Source: Gyrodactylus bullatarudis
Taxonomy: Eukaryota > Platyhelminthes > Monogenea > Gyrodactylidea > Gyrodactylidae
Direction: 5' to 3'
DNA length: 19,244 bases
NCBI GenBank assembly: GCA_012064415.1
Contig: SSNU01000392.1
Location: forward strand, 1-19,244
Part shown: positions 1-9,400 of the stretch, piece by piece
Position numbering within the stretch: position 1 is the first letter of the stretch
Layout: each line of letters opens with the position of its first letter
Made by a program: the position numbers and the translations under genes
Notes under the pieces: model-generated
Database searches by the model: none
What the model was told of the DNA's origin: nothing
The model's input: only the letters and a program-made list of their open reading frames with translations

Positions 1-335
1 ATCTAGACATCCTCGTATGTTTCTTAGCTATAAAACTTCTGGTTTTATCAGAAATTAAATTCCTATCAAATAACCCTTTTGATATCTTATACATTGAACG
101 TTCCATTGATTCCATTTCCTTATAATAATCCGATCTATCTTTCCCTGTGTTAATAAATTTACTTTCATCAGAAAGAAAATCTAAGCCTGCTCGATAATAA
201 TCATCCTTATACATTATAACTATCCCTTTACCCTTATCTGGTTTAGTAAGAAAAGTAAGTCATTAATTTTTCATCAAAATTTCGAAGTTTATTTTTAATA
301 AGACGAATATAAATACTGGAAATCGTTGGTTAGAA
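1..335 (-). mobile_element. Penelope-like element, N-terminal part of reverse transcriptase (fragment, runs off left edge)
   Basis: Read on the minus strand, 259 to 1 is open without stops and continues past the window edge. It translates to TKPDKGKGIVIMYKDDYY, followed about 7 residues later by LSDESKFINT. The DKG..(I/V)VIM....DYY block followed by a short 'D..KF' is the conserved region before the palm in Penelope-like (PLE) reverse transcriptases. A stop (complement of 260-262) precedes the frame. Upstream bases to about 335 continue a plausible PLE sequence (LIKNKLRNF) in another frame, so a one-base frameshift is likely. On the minus strand this fragment lies downstream of the ribozymes and GIY-YIG end at 850-2110, the order expected if a second PLE copy follows in tandem. 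The RT catalytic residues lie outside the window, so activity cannot be judged. Confidence 0.75.
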
Positions 336-865
336 TTGATTGATTAAAGTTGAGGAGGAATCTGATTGGCTTAATGTTTTGATTGAACACACAAGTTTTT
401 AAGATTTTTTTTGTTAGAAATAAATCTGTATTGAAAAAAGTAAAAAGAAATTAAAGATAAAATTTGTACAAAAGTTTAAAATAATAATGATATGAGTAAT
501 ACATCTTGGTTCGGTTAAAAAATAAAGAATAAAAAGAATAGATAGATTCAATCTTTGTAAATAAGTATCTTTAGTTTTTTGAAAAAATTCACGCCAGAAG
601 AAGAATACGACATGCATTCGAAATATTGGTTGAGTCCAAGCTATTTTAATCGGGGTAATCTAAATGTTTTTATTCTAATCTTTATTTTAATTTTCCTTCA
701 AGTGATGAATTATATTATCAGAGTTATTGATCTAATTATTACTGTAACAATCACTATAATTTTTAGAATCCTTATTTTTTAAGAAATGCTACACCCTATA
801 CAGATAGACCAATACAAGCCAGAAAGCAACATAGTTGTGTAGCAAGTGGACAACATTATTGTAAA
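336..865. other. AT-rich stretch between PLE fragments, no recognised gene
   Basis: Short frames on both strands (about 67 codons) are low-complexity, rich in F, I and L, and match nothing I recognise. On the minus strand this lies between the ribozyme pair at 866-1082 and the RT fragment at 1-335, where a PLE 5' untranslated region or degraded N-terminal coding sequence would sit. I see no clear promoter or repeat. Confidence 0.4.
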
Positions 866-925
866 TAATTATAATTAGTTTTTATTCGCCCAGATCTCAT
901 CAGAATATCACACCAGCTAAACATA
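866..925 (-). ncRNA. Degenerate hammerhead-type motif (copy F)
   Basis: The minus strand shows CUGAUGAG, then 7 bases, then CGAA, the same spacing as the better copies. The fourth base after CGA is U instead of A, so the A15.1-U16.1 pair is lost, and the helix III and pseudoknot partners no longer match well. The CUGAUGA core sits 158 bases from that of copy A, on the same strand. It is likely an inactive relic of a tandem PLE terminal repeat. Confidence 0.4.
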
Positions 926-1006
926 ACTATGATCTTTTCTGGTCATAAGCTGCCTTATTTTTTGGAAAATGTTTGTTTGTTGCTAACTGCTAGTCATGCT
1001 GGTTAG

Positions 1007-1082
1007 TATAACGACGAATTTAAGGTGAATAAAAGCTTTTATTTTCGTCGGTTCTCATCAGACCTAACACCGACACGTAATA
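1007..1082 (-). ncRNA. Type I hammerhead-type ribozyme motif (copy A), PLE-associated
   Basis: On the minus strand the core CUGAUGA (complement of 1055-1061) is followed by GAACCGAC and GAAA. Helix III is AAUAAAA/UUUUAUU (7 bp, GC loop) and ends U-U-C, predicting cleavage between 1027 and 1026. Inner helix I is AGGU/ACCU, and an outer part pairs UAUUACG with CGUUAUA (6 of 7). Helix II is only G10.1-C11.1, but ACCGAC, directly before GAAA, is fully complementary to GUCGGU, which lies 5' of inner helix I. All conserved core bases are present. Established knowledge: PLEs carry type I hammerheads in their terminal repeats. Placement next to a PLE coding end fits that. Activity is inferred. Confidence 0.8.
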
Positions 1083-2110
1083 TTTATACATAATTATCAA
1101 TGAATAAAATACACTGCTCAATTCTGACCAATCGCTTTCATTCTCCTTCGATTTACCAATGGGATTGAGGTGTGTTCCTCATGTATTAGGTTTGAAGTAA
1201 TCGTGTATGGTCTTGTTGTTGCTCGGGATCTTTTTTCTCTGTTTTCCTTTATGTTGCTGGGGCGATATTGATGCGTTTCTTTTCCTTGATGGGGTGGATG
1301 TTTCTGGTTGTGAAAAGAAACGAGTTCTAGCCATTTCTGAGTCTGTGTGCTGGTTGTCATTCTGGGGAACCATGGTTGCTGGGATGAGTGCTTCGTCACA
1401 ACTGTTTTGGGATTGTCTATCAATTTATGTTGAGGTTGGAGTTTTTGTTACCCGGGCAGTTGTGGGGGCAGAATTTGTGTTATTGTCTCTCTGTGATGTT
1501 GGGCTTGGCAGTTGAGTAGAGGTGAATTTTGGTTAGGGTGTTATTCCAAACAAACTATAATCTTGTTACTCTTGATAGTCTCAAGACACCCTAGCAATTC
1601 AGTTAAAATTGTTAATCGATTTCAAGATTGTCTGATGGTATATGGAATCTCAGGAAACAATAACAAGTTTAACTGACTTTCATAAGAAAATTCAATTTTA
1701 AAGAGGTTTTGAAAACTGTATTATAATTCTGTATAATATATGTCAGAAGACCACGAGATCTGGTGAAATAAAATTGTTATAACTATATATACTGACTAGC
1801 CCTCTAATCCTTTTAATGAATTCCGCATAAAATTAGTACAAAAATTTTAAAAAATCTTGAATCCTAATTTTCTTGCCAATTTTTTCTGGACACATAAATT
1901 TGTTTAGAGCTTTGCGATAAAATGGCTCTCTGCACGAATTAAATTTGCTTGCGTTGTCTTGTTTGAATCATTAGGATTGACCTGGTATAGTATTCTAAAT
2001 TTGGATGTTGAATCGAGCTGTTGTGTTTTAATCTAAGAATTTTTCTAACCCTTTGATCAAAACATTGGGTTGTCTGTCAAACGCACGAAAAAGTAAATTG
2101 GTAAATGACT
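1083..2110 (-). pseudogene. Penelope-like element 3' coding end (copy A): decayed GIY-YIG region and basic C-terminal tail
   Basis: Minus-strand translation shows two conserved parts. Around 1850-2110, in shifting frames, are 'VRKILRLKHNSS.QH' and 'QVNPNDSNKT.QANL.RAESHFIAKL', then 'CVQKKLARKLGFK' after an in-frame stop. These match the better-preserved copy C (9626-10310) residue for residue in many places, including the stretch after the GIY-YIG nuclease. Around 1179-1430 is a basic tail ending KQRKKIPSNNKTIHDYF and stop. The part between (about 1430-1850) has stops in all frames and no clear match. The ribozyme (copy A) follows about 100 bases after the stop, as in copies B and C. Several frameshifts and stops make this an inactive relic. 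Confidence 0.65.
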
Positions 2111-2796
2111 CCTTTATTTTTCAACCTCGGAATCGGATCTTTGTTGCAAACATTGAGCCGTTTCGAAGTCGATTGGACATGTTAGAACTTCCTTACAGAA
2201 AATGTTTGGGCACTGACTTAAATTAAATATGATGAATCCCCAAACATTGTGTAAAAAACAAATTCAGATTTTTTGATTACTTTTTAAAAGTGACGAGTTC
2301 TTGAAAACTATTACAGTTAAAATTATTTTTAAGGTATAAAATTTTCCTGGGTGTCTTTAAAAATAGACTCCTGACCTTTGGTCATTTGTTTACATTGTTA
2401 ATTTGTATGTCTACGTGTATTTTATAATAATGTAATGTTATAACATAGGAAAAGGCTCTCCTAAGGAATAAAACGCATCTACAGGCTTCTTTTGATTTTT
2501 CATGTTTACGCACATTTCTACTTCTAGAGTGATAAAATGCTGCCCCACCTTAAAATCTCTAGTCTATCCTTTACCCACTAAAATTTGCCTTGTTTTTTTT
2601 CAATGACGGGGGGAACTGAAGATTTTTTCGGAATCTTTATTTTATTCATGTTTCTTTCACGCATGTTTGTTTATAAAAATCAATGATCAGTGAAAACAAC
2701 ACTAGGATCTTTTTTCCAGTGAGAATGAATGAATTAGGTCTCTGATTACTCTGATTATCCTAACTACTGGAAGTCAATTCAAATGTAAAAAAACAT
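2111..2796. other. Intergenic or degraded sequence, no recognised gene
   Basis: Roughly 690 bp of AT-rich DNA with no reading frame I can identify on either strand. The first 100 bases (about 2110-2220) may be further degraded PLE sequence upstream of the GIY-YIG region, but the similarity is too weak to claim. Confidence 0.4.
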
Positions 2797-2797
2797 G

Positions 2798-2803
2798 TTT
2801 ATT
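2798..2803 (-). terminator. Poly(A) signal (AATAAA) of the pogo-like gene
   Basis: AATAAA on the minus strand lies 8 bases past the stop codon of the pogo-like reading frame. The receptor and DPH3 genes in this window use the same compact arrangement. Confidence 0.55.
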
Positions 2804-2808
2804 AAGAT

Positions 2809-4109
2809 TGTTTAATCAAAATTTATTTCCTCAAATGCTTGAGTTAACATTTGATTCATTTTACAAACTTCTAGAAAGTCTTCTACTTTTTCCAATAGAG
2901 CTGGATTTCTACGGGCTCTCGTCTTTAGACTTAATAAATTGGTTACAATCTCATCCGCATCATATTCTGCCCGCTCTATTATTGTTTCCTTCAAGCTTGA
3001 CTTTTCGAAGTAGCGGGTTATTGTTGTTTGGGACACCTCCTCCCAAGCTTCAGCAGCCATCTCACAGCAGCGATGGGTGCAAATGAGTTTATCAATAGAC
3101 TCATAATTTCTCGTCTCCAAATTTATCATCTGAAAACGTTCTTCTTCTAATCTTCTTCTGTATCCTGCCTTCCATGATCTTCCTATACCTAAGTCTATAG
3201 GCTGAGTTATTGGCGTTGAGTTAGGTGGAAAGAAGCAAAAGTTCAGATTTTGTTGATTGTTTCTCACTAGCTGCTCATGTAAACTTTCAAGAATCTTCCA
3301 CATTATTCTTGTATTCATCCAAGCATTCTCCGAAGACTCATAATCAAAAGTATGTTCTAAATTTATCAGCATTACCAAAAAGAACTTACCTTGACCTCTA
3401 GGCAACCATCTTGGAGCTCGGCTCTTGCCTATAATGAGTAGTCTGGATTTATCTCCCGCAGCATTAACCATTAAAACAGCGGTATACCTTGTTCTATTCT
3501 CTTTCACGGATTTTTGGGTGGTTCCTTAAAACATTAATAATGATTTCCTTACCAATTGTTTGAATACTTTTTTCAGGGGCCTCTTTAAGAACCCAAAGAA
3601 CTTAATCCATATTGAAGATGTTAAGTTAGGAAGATTCCGATAAAATTCCTCAATTTCATCAAAGTCAAAAAATTCAGTTCCACAAAGCTTGAAATAAAAA
3701 TTAATAATCTTACTTTTTTGAACTTCATTTTTGCTCTTTGTATCACAAGGCTGCAATATTTTATAGAACATTTAAAATTCTGAATATTCAGACTTTCGGC
3801 TATCCGGAGAGCAATTTTATTAACTCTTGACTGGCTGACAGGGATACTTTTGCGTCTTAAATAGAGTAACTCTTCAACAATTCTTGATGAAAGTGTAGAA
3901 GTTTGCAATTGAGATGTGCAGTTGTAAACTCGATCTTTGAGGGATTCTTCGGCCAATTTTTCAATACATCTGATTGTAAATTTTACTAATCTGATATTGA
4001 CTGACAGATAAGTACTGATGAAAGAGGTGACAAATTCTTGTTGTAATAAAGCTTTAGAATTAACCTTGATAGCAATGATAATTCTTTGGCGCATTGTGAT
4101 TAATGTCAT
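2809..4109 (-). pseudogene. pogo/Tigger-like DDE transposase gene with three ultrashort introns, catalytic core partly deleted
   Basis: The minus-strand product resembles pogo/Tigger (Tc1/mariner superfamily) transposases. In order it has: a CENP-B-type helix-turn-helix region (VSQSRVNKIALRIAESL then NIQNFKCS); the first catalytic block FDFDEIEEFYRNLPNLT; RTRYTAVLMVNAAG then LLIIGKSRAPRW; AWMNTRIMW; and PPNSTPITQPIDLG then SWKAGYRR, with the family motif SQTTITRYF. Three GT-AG introns restore the frame: 3688-3713 (26 nt), 3525-3552 (28 nt) and 3357-3389 (33 nt). One frameshift near 3600 remains. The usual 'LLLDN..H' segment with the second catalytic Asp is missing between LVRNNQQ and NLNFCFFPP. 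The frame ends at 2809-2811 (TAA), with AATAAA just beyond. I found no convincing terminal inverted repeats. It is either a dying element or a captured gene. The start at 4109 is only the first Met of the frame. Confidence 0.8.
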
Positions 4110-4298
4110 TTTAAAAAATTCCTATTGATTTTATAATTGATTGAAAATTTGTACTTTCTTCTGATTGGTTGAATTTTAATTTTTACCGCATGTACTTTAA
4201 CGAAAGTACAACTAGTCTTATCTGTCATTGGTTGATTTCCTGCGAAGAATCAACTCGAAAAATATCATAAATATGCTTGAAATCCTATGTTATTTTAA

Positions 4299-4570
4299 AT
4301 GTCTACTCCTACTAATCTTTACACCTTACAAGAACGAGATGAAATACTCTCTATAGATACGTATAGATAGATACGTATAATGGGCCAAGGACAGTGGAAG
4401 CATTAGAAAACTATCTGAGGGAATTATTTGATGCTGTACATGGTAAATCAGACGGTCATGTTATAGACTATTGAAATTTGTACATCATCCTCAAGCAACA
4501 TCTATATCGTCAACTGTTCGGCTGCAAAATTCTGAGAAGTTGGCATTCAACCTGCATTTTTATTGTTAAT
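4299..4570 (+). pseudogene. Broken short reading frame, unidentified
   Basis: From the ATG at 4299 a frame reads TNLYTLQERDEILSIDTY and then hits a stop inside a 14-bp tandem duplication (copies of ATAGATACGTAT at 4353-4364 and 4367-4378). If one 14-bp unit is ignored, the frame continues as GPRTVEALENYLRELF and then HGKSDGHVIDY, and a further shift gives LLKFVHHPQATSISSTV. The pattern 'ID.YN....V.ALE.YL' faintly recalls the N-terminus of eIF3 subunit K, but this is a weak guess with no conserved signature to settle it. It is probably a pseudogene fragment. Confidence 0.3.
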
Positions 4571-5200
4571 AAACTCTTTTTACTCTACTTATTTCCTGGT
4601 TTTCGTCTATCAAATTAAATTGAAAAGTTATTTCAAGATTAGATATCAATAAACAGTAATTTTTGTATGAGAACTCAGTGGAGGACCAATAGAATTCGAG
4701 TATTTGTGAATCAATGAAAATGAAGTCTCCTTGATAAATTCATCGCCTCTCGAGTCACTTTGTTCAGCCACAAGAAGGTAAATAATTCCAAAACTAGCCC
4801 GGATGAGAAATAGCCCCAAAAATTAGCAAACGTAGCTCCAATGTAAAGGCAATTCAAAAGTAGCTCCGACTGAATTCGTTTTGAAATTATCAATTTTTGA
4901 AATGTAAAGCTAATTCATCTGGAGTTGGGAATCTATGACTTGTTCATAATAATCAATTTTTTCATCAAGATTTCAAACTTGTTTGTCGGTAGAAGCAGCT
5001 GGCCAAAACGAGAATTTTTCTAAAAAGCGTTATTCGCTAATGAGTCAAATTCTAATTTCTTTCAATAAAAATATTATATTGAATCAAGACTACTATATTT
5101 GAAAACGGTCGTAAGAAGTGTTGAAGATGATGACTGATATTTATCGAAGATCAACACGATGATTGATCGTCCAACAAGAATCCGAGACAACATGTCAGGT
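4571..5200. other. Non-coding stretch with a MITE end fragment
   Basis: No gene is recognised. At about 4921-4946 the sequence GGAGTTGGGAATCTATGACT matches the terminal repeat of the 0.7 kb MITEs found at 7341 and 12892, so a degraded or solo end is present. A short match to the MITE centre (TTGTGAATCAATGAAA) occurs near 4704-4719. Otherwise it is AT-rich and featureless. Confidence 0.4.
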
Positions 5201-5232
5201 TATAAATAGAGAGTCGAAGCGTTTATCATTCA
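5201..5232 (+). promoter_or_regulatory. Candidate core promoter: TATA box and initiator
   Basis: TATAAATA at 5201-5208 is followed by TCATTCA at 5226-5232, the spacing expected between a TATA box and an arthropod-like initiator. An ATG follows at 5246. The inference rests on motif spacing alone. Confidence 0.45.
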
Positions 5233-5245
5233 CAAAAAGTAGAGC

Positions 5246-5284
5246 ATGCAGACCTACTGGATAATCGTTGTAACTTTTAGAAAG
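5246..5284 (+). CDS. Candidate first coding exon (start of a signal peptide), rest of gene not found
   Basis: ATG at 5246 opens MQTYWIIVVTFRK, a short hydrophobic start like the beginning of a signal peptide, and runs directly into a splice donor (AAAG then GTAATA at 5285). It sits 18-20 bp downstream of the TATA/initiator pair. Many small secreted or cuticle-type genes have a tiny first exon like this. The expected intron is occupied from about 5330 by a PLE terminal fragment, and I found no matching downstream exon before the receptor gene, which has its own signal peptide. The gene may have been broken by the insertion, or this may be an alternative 5' exon of the receptor. Confidence 0.3.
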
Positions 5285-5351
5285 GTAATATTGTCGAACT
5301 CCATCTAATATATTACAGTTGTGATTTAGATTCATAAGGAAGATTAGAAAA

Positions 5352-5416
5352 CAAGCGAATAATAAGTGATAAACGTTTTATTTCGCCGGGTCTATTCAGA
5401 CTTAATCCCGGGCTTG
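5352..5416 (-). ncRNA. Hammerhead-type motif (copy B), core mutated
   Basis: Minus strand: outer helix I CAAGC/GCUUG, inner helix I UAAGU/ACUUA (5 bp), core CUGAAUA, loop GACCCGGC, then GAAA. Helix III is AUAAA/UUUAU with an ACG loop, ending A-U-C, with predicted cleavage between 5368 and 5367. CCGGG 5' of inner helix I can pair with CCCGG before GAAA. The core should read CUGANGA, but the position of essential G8 is U, so this copy is probably inactive. It follows a PLE coding end (copy B) on the same strand. Confidence 0.7.
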
Positions 5417-5518
5417 AATTATATACTTTTACAATGCAATTATTTCTGCTCTTCCATTGGTTTAAGAAATCCCCTAGGGTTGGATGGGAGCACAGGTCTT
5501 CCTCTATCCATGGACTCA

Positions 5519-5830
5519 TTACTTTTGTCTCTTCATTAGATTAGGGCCTTTCAAGAATCCATCGATTAGCAACTGACCACTATTTCTCTTACGTTTCCGC
5601 TTAATTGACGGGTTGTCTACTCTTGTGCTAATAGCGGGTTGAGTTTTGCTAGGAGCCTTTTCATCATAATTTGATTATCAATTACTGTTGACTTCTCAGG
5701 TTTTTCACATTTTGCCAACTCTATGCTAGTTGCTGTGACTGAACTCTGCACTTGTGTATGGTGATTATTGGCTACAGCCAACTTCTCTTGGTTTTCATTT
5801 CTACATGCCTTGGTGCAAGTACTGCAAGCA
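5519..5830 (-). pseudogene. Penelope-like element C-terminal tail (copy B)
   Basis: Minus-strand translation from about 5800 to 5519 parallels the tail of PLE copy C: ENQEKLAVANN against ENNEKLAEADN, EKPEKSTVIDNQIM against ETNEKSTEVDNLIM, TQPAIS against TQPVIT, then KRKRKRNSGQLLIDGFL against KRKRRRDSGQQKIDQFM, both ending in KRQK and stop. One frameshift lies near 5650. The hammerhead motif follows on the same strand, and the GIY-YIG domain is not recognisable upstream. This is a truncated, inactive 3' end that gives an independent second copy of the tail, useful for seeing which residues are conserved. Confidence 0.7.
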
Positions 5831-6430
5831 GCTGGCGCCCATATACTCAGCTACTGCCAGAGATCTTTCCAGATAACTTTCGCTCAAGTTGATTGTTCAA
5901 TTTCCAAGAGACTGTGCACAGTGAATCAGGTCAATCATCTCAAGCAAAACATAACATGATATAGAAGTATTAGAATTTCATTGGTTGTTTCTAGCTTTGG
6001 ACTACAATCTAAGAGGTCCTGTGGTATAATGCTGTGTCCAAATGTGAACGAAACGCTTGTAAATTTCTACCAAAAACACCATCACTGAATTTTCGGAGAT
6101 CATCTTTGTCCTCGTTATTATCGGATTTATCTGAAAAATTTTGCAAGTATAGGTTCTACTTTGTTACATTAGTTCAGAGCGGTTTCTCATTAGAAAATTG
6201 TAACACAGTGCTTAACATCAAAGTTGGTTGACTTTTATTGCTTAACTATCGATAGATTTAATAATATTTTACTAAAGTCACTTTTATTCTTATTTTTTCT
6301 CAGATTCTTCTAAATCGATAAAACATTTTTTTGAGCTCCATTGCTTTTAATTAGGCTTTTTCTTGGCATATTTATTTAGCTGATGGATTTATTTTCAAGT
6401 CAAAGTGAAAATTCTAAAAATAAAACATAA
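5831..6430. other. Upstream region of the receptor gene, no recognised gene
   Basis: A plus-strand frame at 6034-6231 lacks an ATG start and is serine-rich with no family I recognise. The opposite strand may hold further degraded PLE sequence near 6010-6060, weakly. The receptor promoter should lie here, but I see no convincing TATA box close to the ATG at 6431. Confidence 0.35.
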
Positions 6431-9400
6431 ATGTCTTCTAGGATTATTGTTCTAATCATTTTAATAACTGTATCAAGTCAAACAACAGATATTATACGTA
6501 AATTTTCATGTTTTCCAATAAACAGTGCTTACAAATCTCTATGAGATGGATACTGCCTCCTTAAAGAAAGGGATAATTGATGAAATCGAGAAAGTTCAAT
6601 CGTGCTCCTACTCCAATGAGTTTACCTTAACTTCCCTGAATATGTTAACAATGGGAACAGCTAGTCGAGAGGATTTTAATTCATGTAAAATGGTTCATAC
6701 CTAATATATTCCTTAGTTTATAATCAGATAAACTCAGGAGATCCAATATTTGCAATAGTCGGTGCTGATGATTATTACTTTGATCTGTTTGCCGACAGCC
6801 AGCTGAAAGCGTTGAGCAACTTTTATGTTTTGGAGAACAGCTTCTCTACAAGAATATTCCAGTTGATTATTTCAGCAGGTCTTTTTGAGAGGTTAGATGT
6901 TTACTCTGGAATATACCTGATCACATCGACAAGGTATAGTGAGTCTGGTATTTGGCAATTTTCAATGATGAATCATTGAATCATTGGGTCCCTAAGTTTT
7001 GATAATAAGCTAAATGCTCCCGAAGATTTTTAGAATTCTACACCTTGACCTTAAAATTCTTTTTGATTTTCTCAAATGTCACAGGAACCATCGTTTTACT
7101 CTGAAATTATCGTTTTGTGTATTTTTTTTTCGTGTGTATTTACAAGTAGTAGAGAGATGCTGAACCATTAAATATTTTAAAAGCATTTCTAATAGAAATT
7201 TTCTAAACAAGTTAGGCCAAAATAAAGCCCATATTCTGATTCAATGCCCCTTAAATAGAAAACTTCATTCATTCATGGAAAGAATGGATACCAATCAATA
7301 TTAAATTTAGAGTCTTCTGATCTGTTAAAGCTATTTGATATGAAGTTGGAAATCTATGATTTTTACAGAAATCTCGAGTTTTTCATTAGAATCCGAATTT
7401 TTCAAAGATTTTTTGGAATCCTACTCATGTTGCCCACATTTACCATCTGAAGAGAAAAATTCTGAAAAATAATTTTTTAAATGAAAAATATGGTCATTTT
7501 TCAAATTTCAATTTGACACCAAAATCACAATTTTTCGAACTTTGAACCAAATTTTTTTATTGATTTGAAAGTGGGAGGTTGATGGAAAGAGGTTTTTCAG
7601 GATCCAGATTAGACAAGAAAATCAATTCAACTGAATCTTATCTGATGCATAGCCTTATTATCGTTTGGGAGCTGAAATTCGATTTTTTGATCATTTTCAC
7701 TACTTGTGAATCAATGAAATTTCGATAATTCAAAATCTCTTGAAAATGGGGCAACTGTCGGTAATTTGATAGTGCCAATCAGTTTTCTTGTCTAATCTTG
7801 ATCCTGAAAAACCTCTTCTGATCAACCTCAAACATTCAAATCAATAAAAAGTTTTGGGTTCAAAGTTTGAAAAAATGGGATTTTGGCGCCAAATTGAAAT
7901 TTTAAAAATAACCATATTTTTCATTTAAAAATTATCATTTAAAAAAATTATTTTTCAGAATTTTTCTCTTTAACTGGCGAAAGTGGTTACATGTGTAGGA
8001 TTCCAAAATATCTTTAAAACATCGAGATTTCTGTAAAAATCATAGATTCCCAACTTCATAACACAACCAACTTTATCATAGTAAATTTCAAATAAATGAC
8101 AATTTATTCTAGAGGCCAGAAGTAAGCCATTTTACGGTAGGCTTGTGGTTTATGATGTAAAATAAATTTTAGATCAAAATTTCACAGAGGAGTCAGCTTT
8201 ATCTCTATTCGGTATCAACACAAATCATGGTTTTTATGAGTCTCCCGAATCAATTACGACATTCATACAGATAATCAAGAAGTTAACACCTCATCTAGTC
8301 ATTGTGGTACTTGAGGCAACGGATTGTGAAAAAGTTATAAATGAAGTAACTCAAATTTTTGCCTTTTAATAACTGTTCTAGTTCGAAAAGGAACATATAT
8401 TCAGTGAACCAATAAACTTTATGTTTCATGCTATTGTAAGTCCAAATGTATCTTCTCTAATTTGCTTCTTTCAGGATAATATCGAAATATTTGAAGGCAT
8501 TGATAAAGGTCCCATCTCGAGTTTTCGTAATGTTTTTGATATACGATATGGAGATGTAACTAAATTGGCGACAACAACCGCGTTTGACATGAAGAACTAT
8601 TCCCAGTTTATTGCTAATATTTTGTGTGGTAAAGTAAGTTGCATTAGATGCAAGGAAATTTTATCTATTTTTTTCAAAACTTCTCGATTTCATGCATGAA
8701 AATTCTTATTTTACAAGGGCATAAGTTGTTAAAGGTTTTATACGCTTTGGATACTTCTACCGAATTGGGAATTTTCCCTAAAACAAGCTAAAGTAGGAAT
8801 CAAAATTGAGAAGTTTCGAAATAAAATGGTGAATTTCCAACTTTGACTTCCGAAAAAAATTCAATTTGACCAATATAAGGCCAATTTTTGAATTTTGAAA
8901 ATGCACCAAATTTCCACTTTGTCAACTTTTGAGCTCAAAATTTTTATCGATTTCAATGATTCGAAGCAGTTCAGTGATGATATTTGGGATCAACATTGGA
9001 CAAAGAATTCGAATTTCCATAGAAATAGCGAAGAACTTACTGTTTCCGAGAAAAAGTTAAACTTCCAGATTTTGGATAATTTGCCTTTGTGATAATCGAA
9101 AAACTCAAATGGTTCGATTTCCCACAGTAATGACGAATTTCAGTGAGCCTCTGCAGGTGAATTCGAATTCTCCGTTCAATGTTGATCCCAAATATCATCA
9201 GTGATGATTCATCACTTAACTGCTTCGAATCATTGAAATCGATAAAAATTTTGAGCTCAAAAGTTGAAAAAGTGGAAATTTGGTGCATTTTCAAAATTCA
9301 AAAATTGGCCTAATTTTGATCAGATTGAATTTTTTCGAATATCCACATCTTCCGTTTCAGAATTCAAAAAAATTATTTTTTCTTCTCGATTGGTTCTAAA

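Noticed and set aside
1045..1075. Simple hairpin (GGUCU...AGAACC) as the explanation for the repeated motif
   Set aside because: It does not explain the conserved GAAA, the following AUAAA/UUUAU stem or the matching helix I arms. It may be a competing fold.
1207..1515. 102-codon plus-strand open frame
   Set aside because: Antisense to the PLE copy A tail, whose homology to copies B and C is on the minus strand; composition (V, L, S, W, C rich) is that of a shadow frame.
3030..3070. PIP-box-like SQTTITRYF in the pogo-like protein
   Set aside because: This position matches the usual Tigger C-terminal motif (VS..TI..CF), so family homology explains it without invoking PCNA binding.
2808..3086. 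92-codon plus-strand open frame
   Set aside because: Lies opposite the clearly homologous C-terminal part of the pogo-like transposase.
8895..9294. Two overlapping frames on opposite strands with nearly the same peptide (MKMHQIST)
   Set aside because: Explained by the inverted arms of the foldback element; not two related genes.
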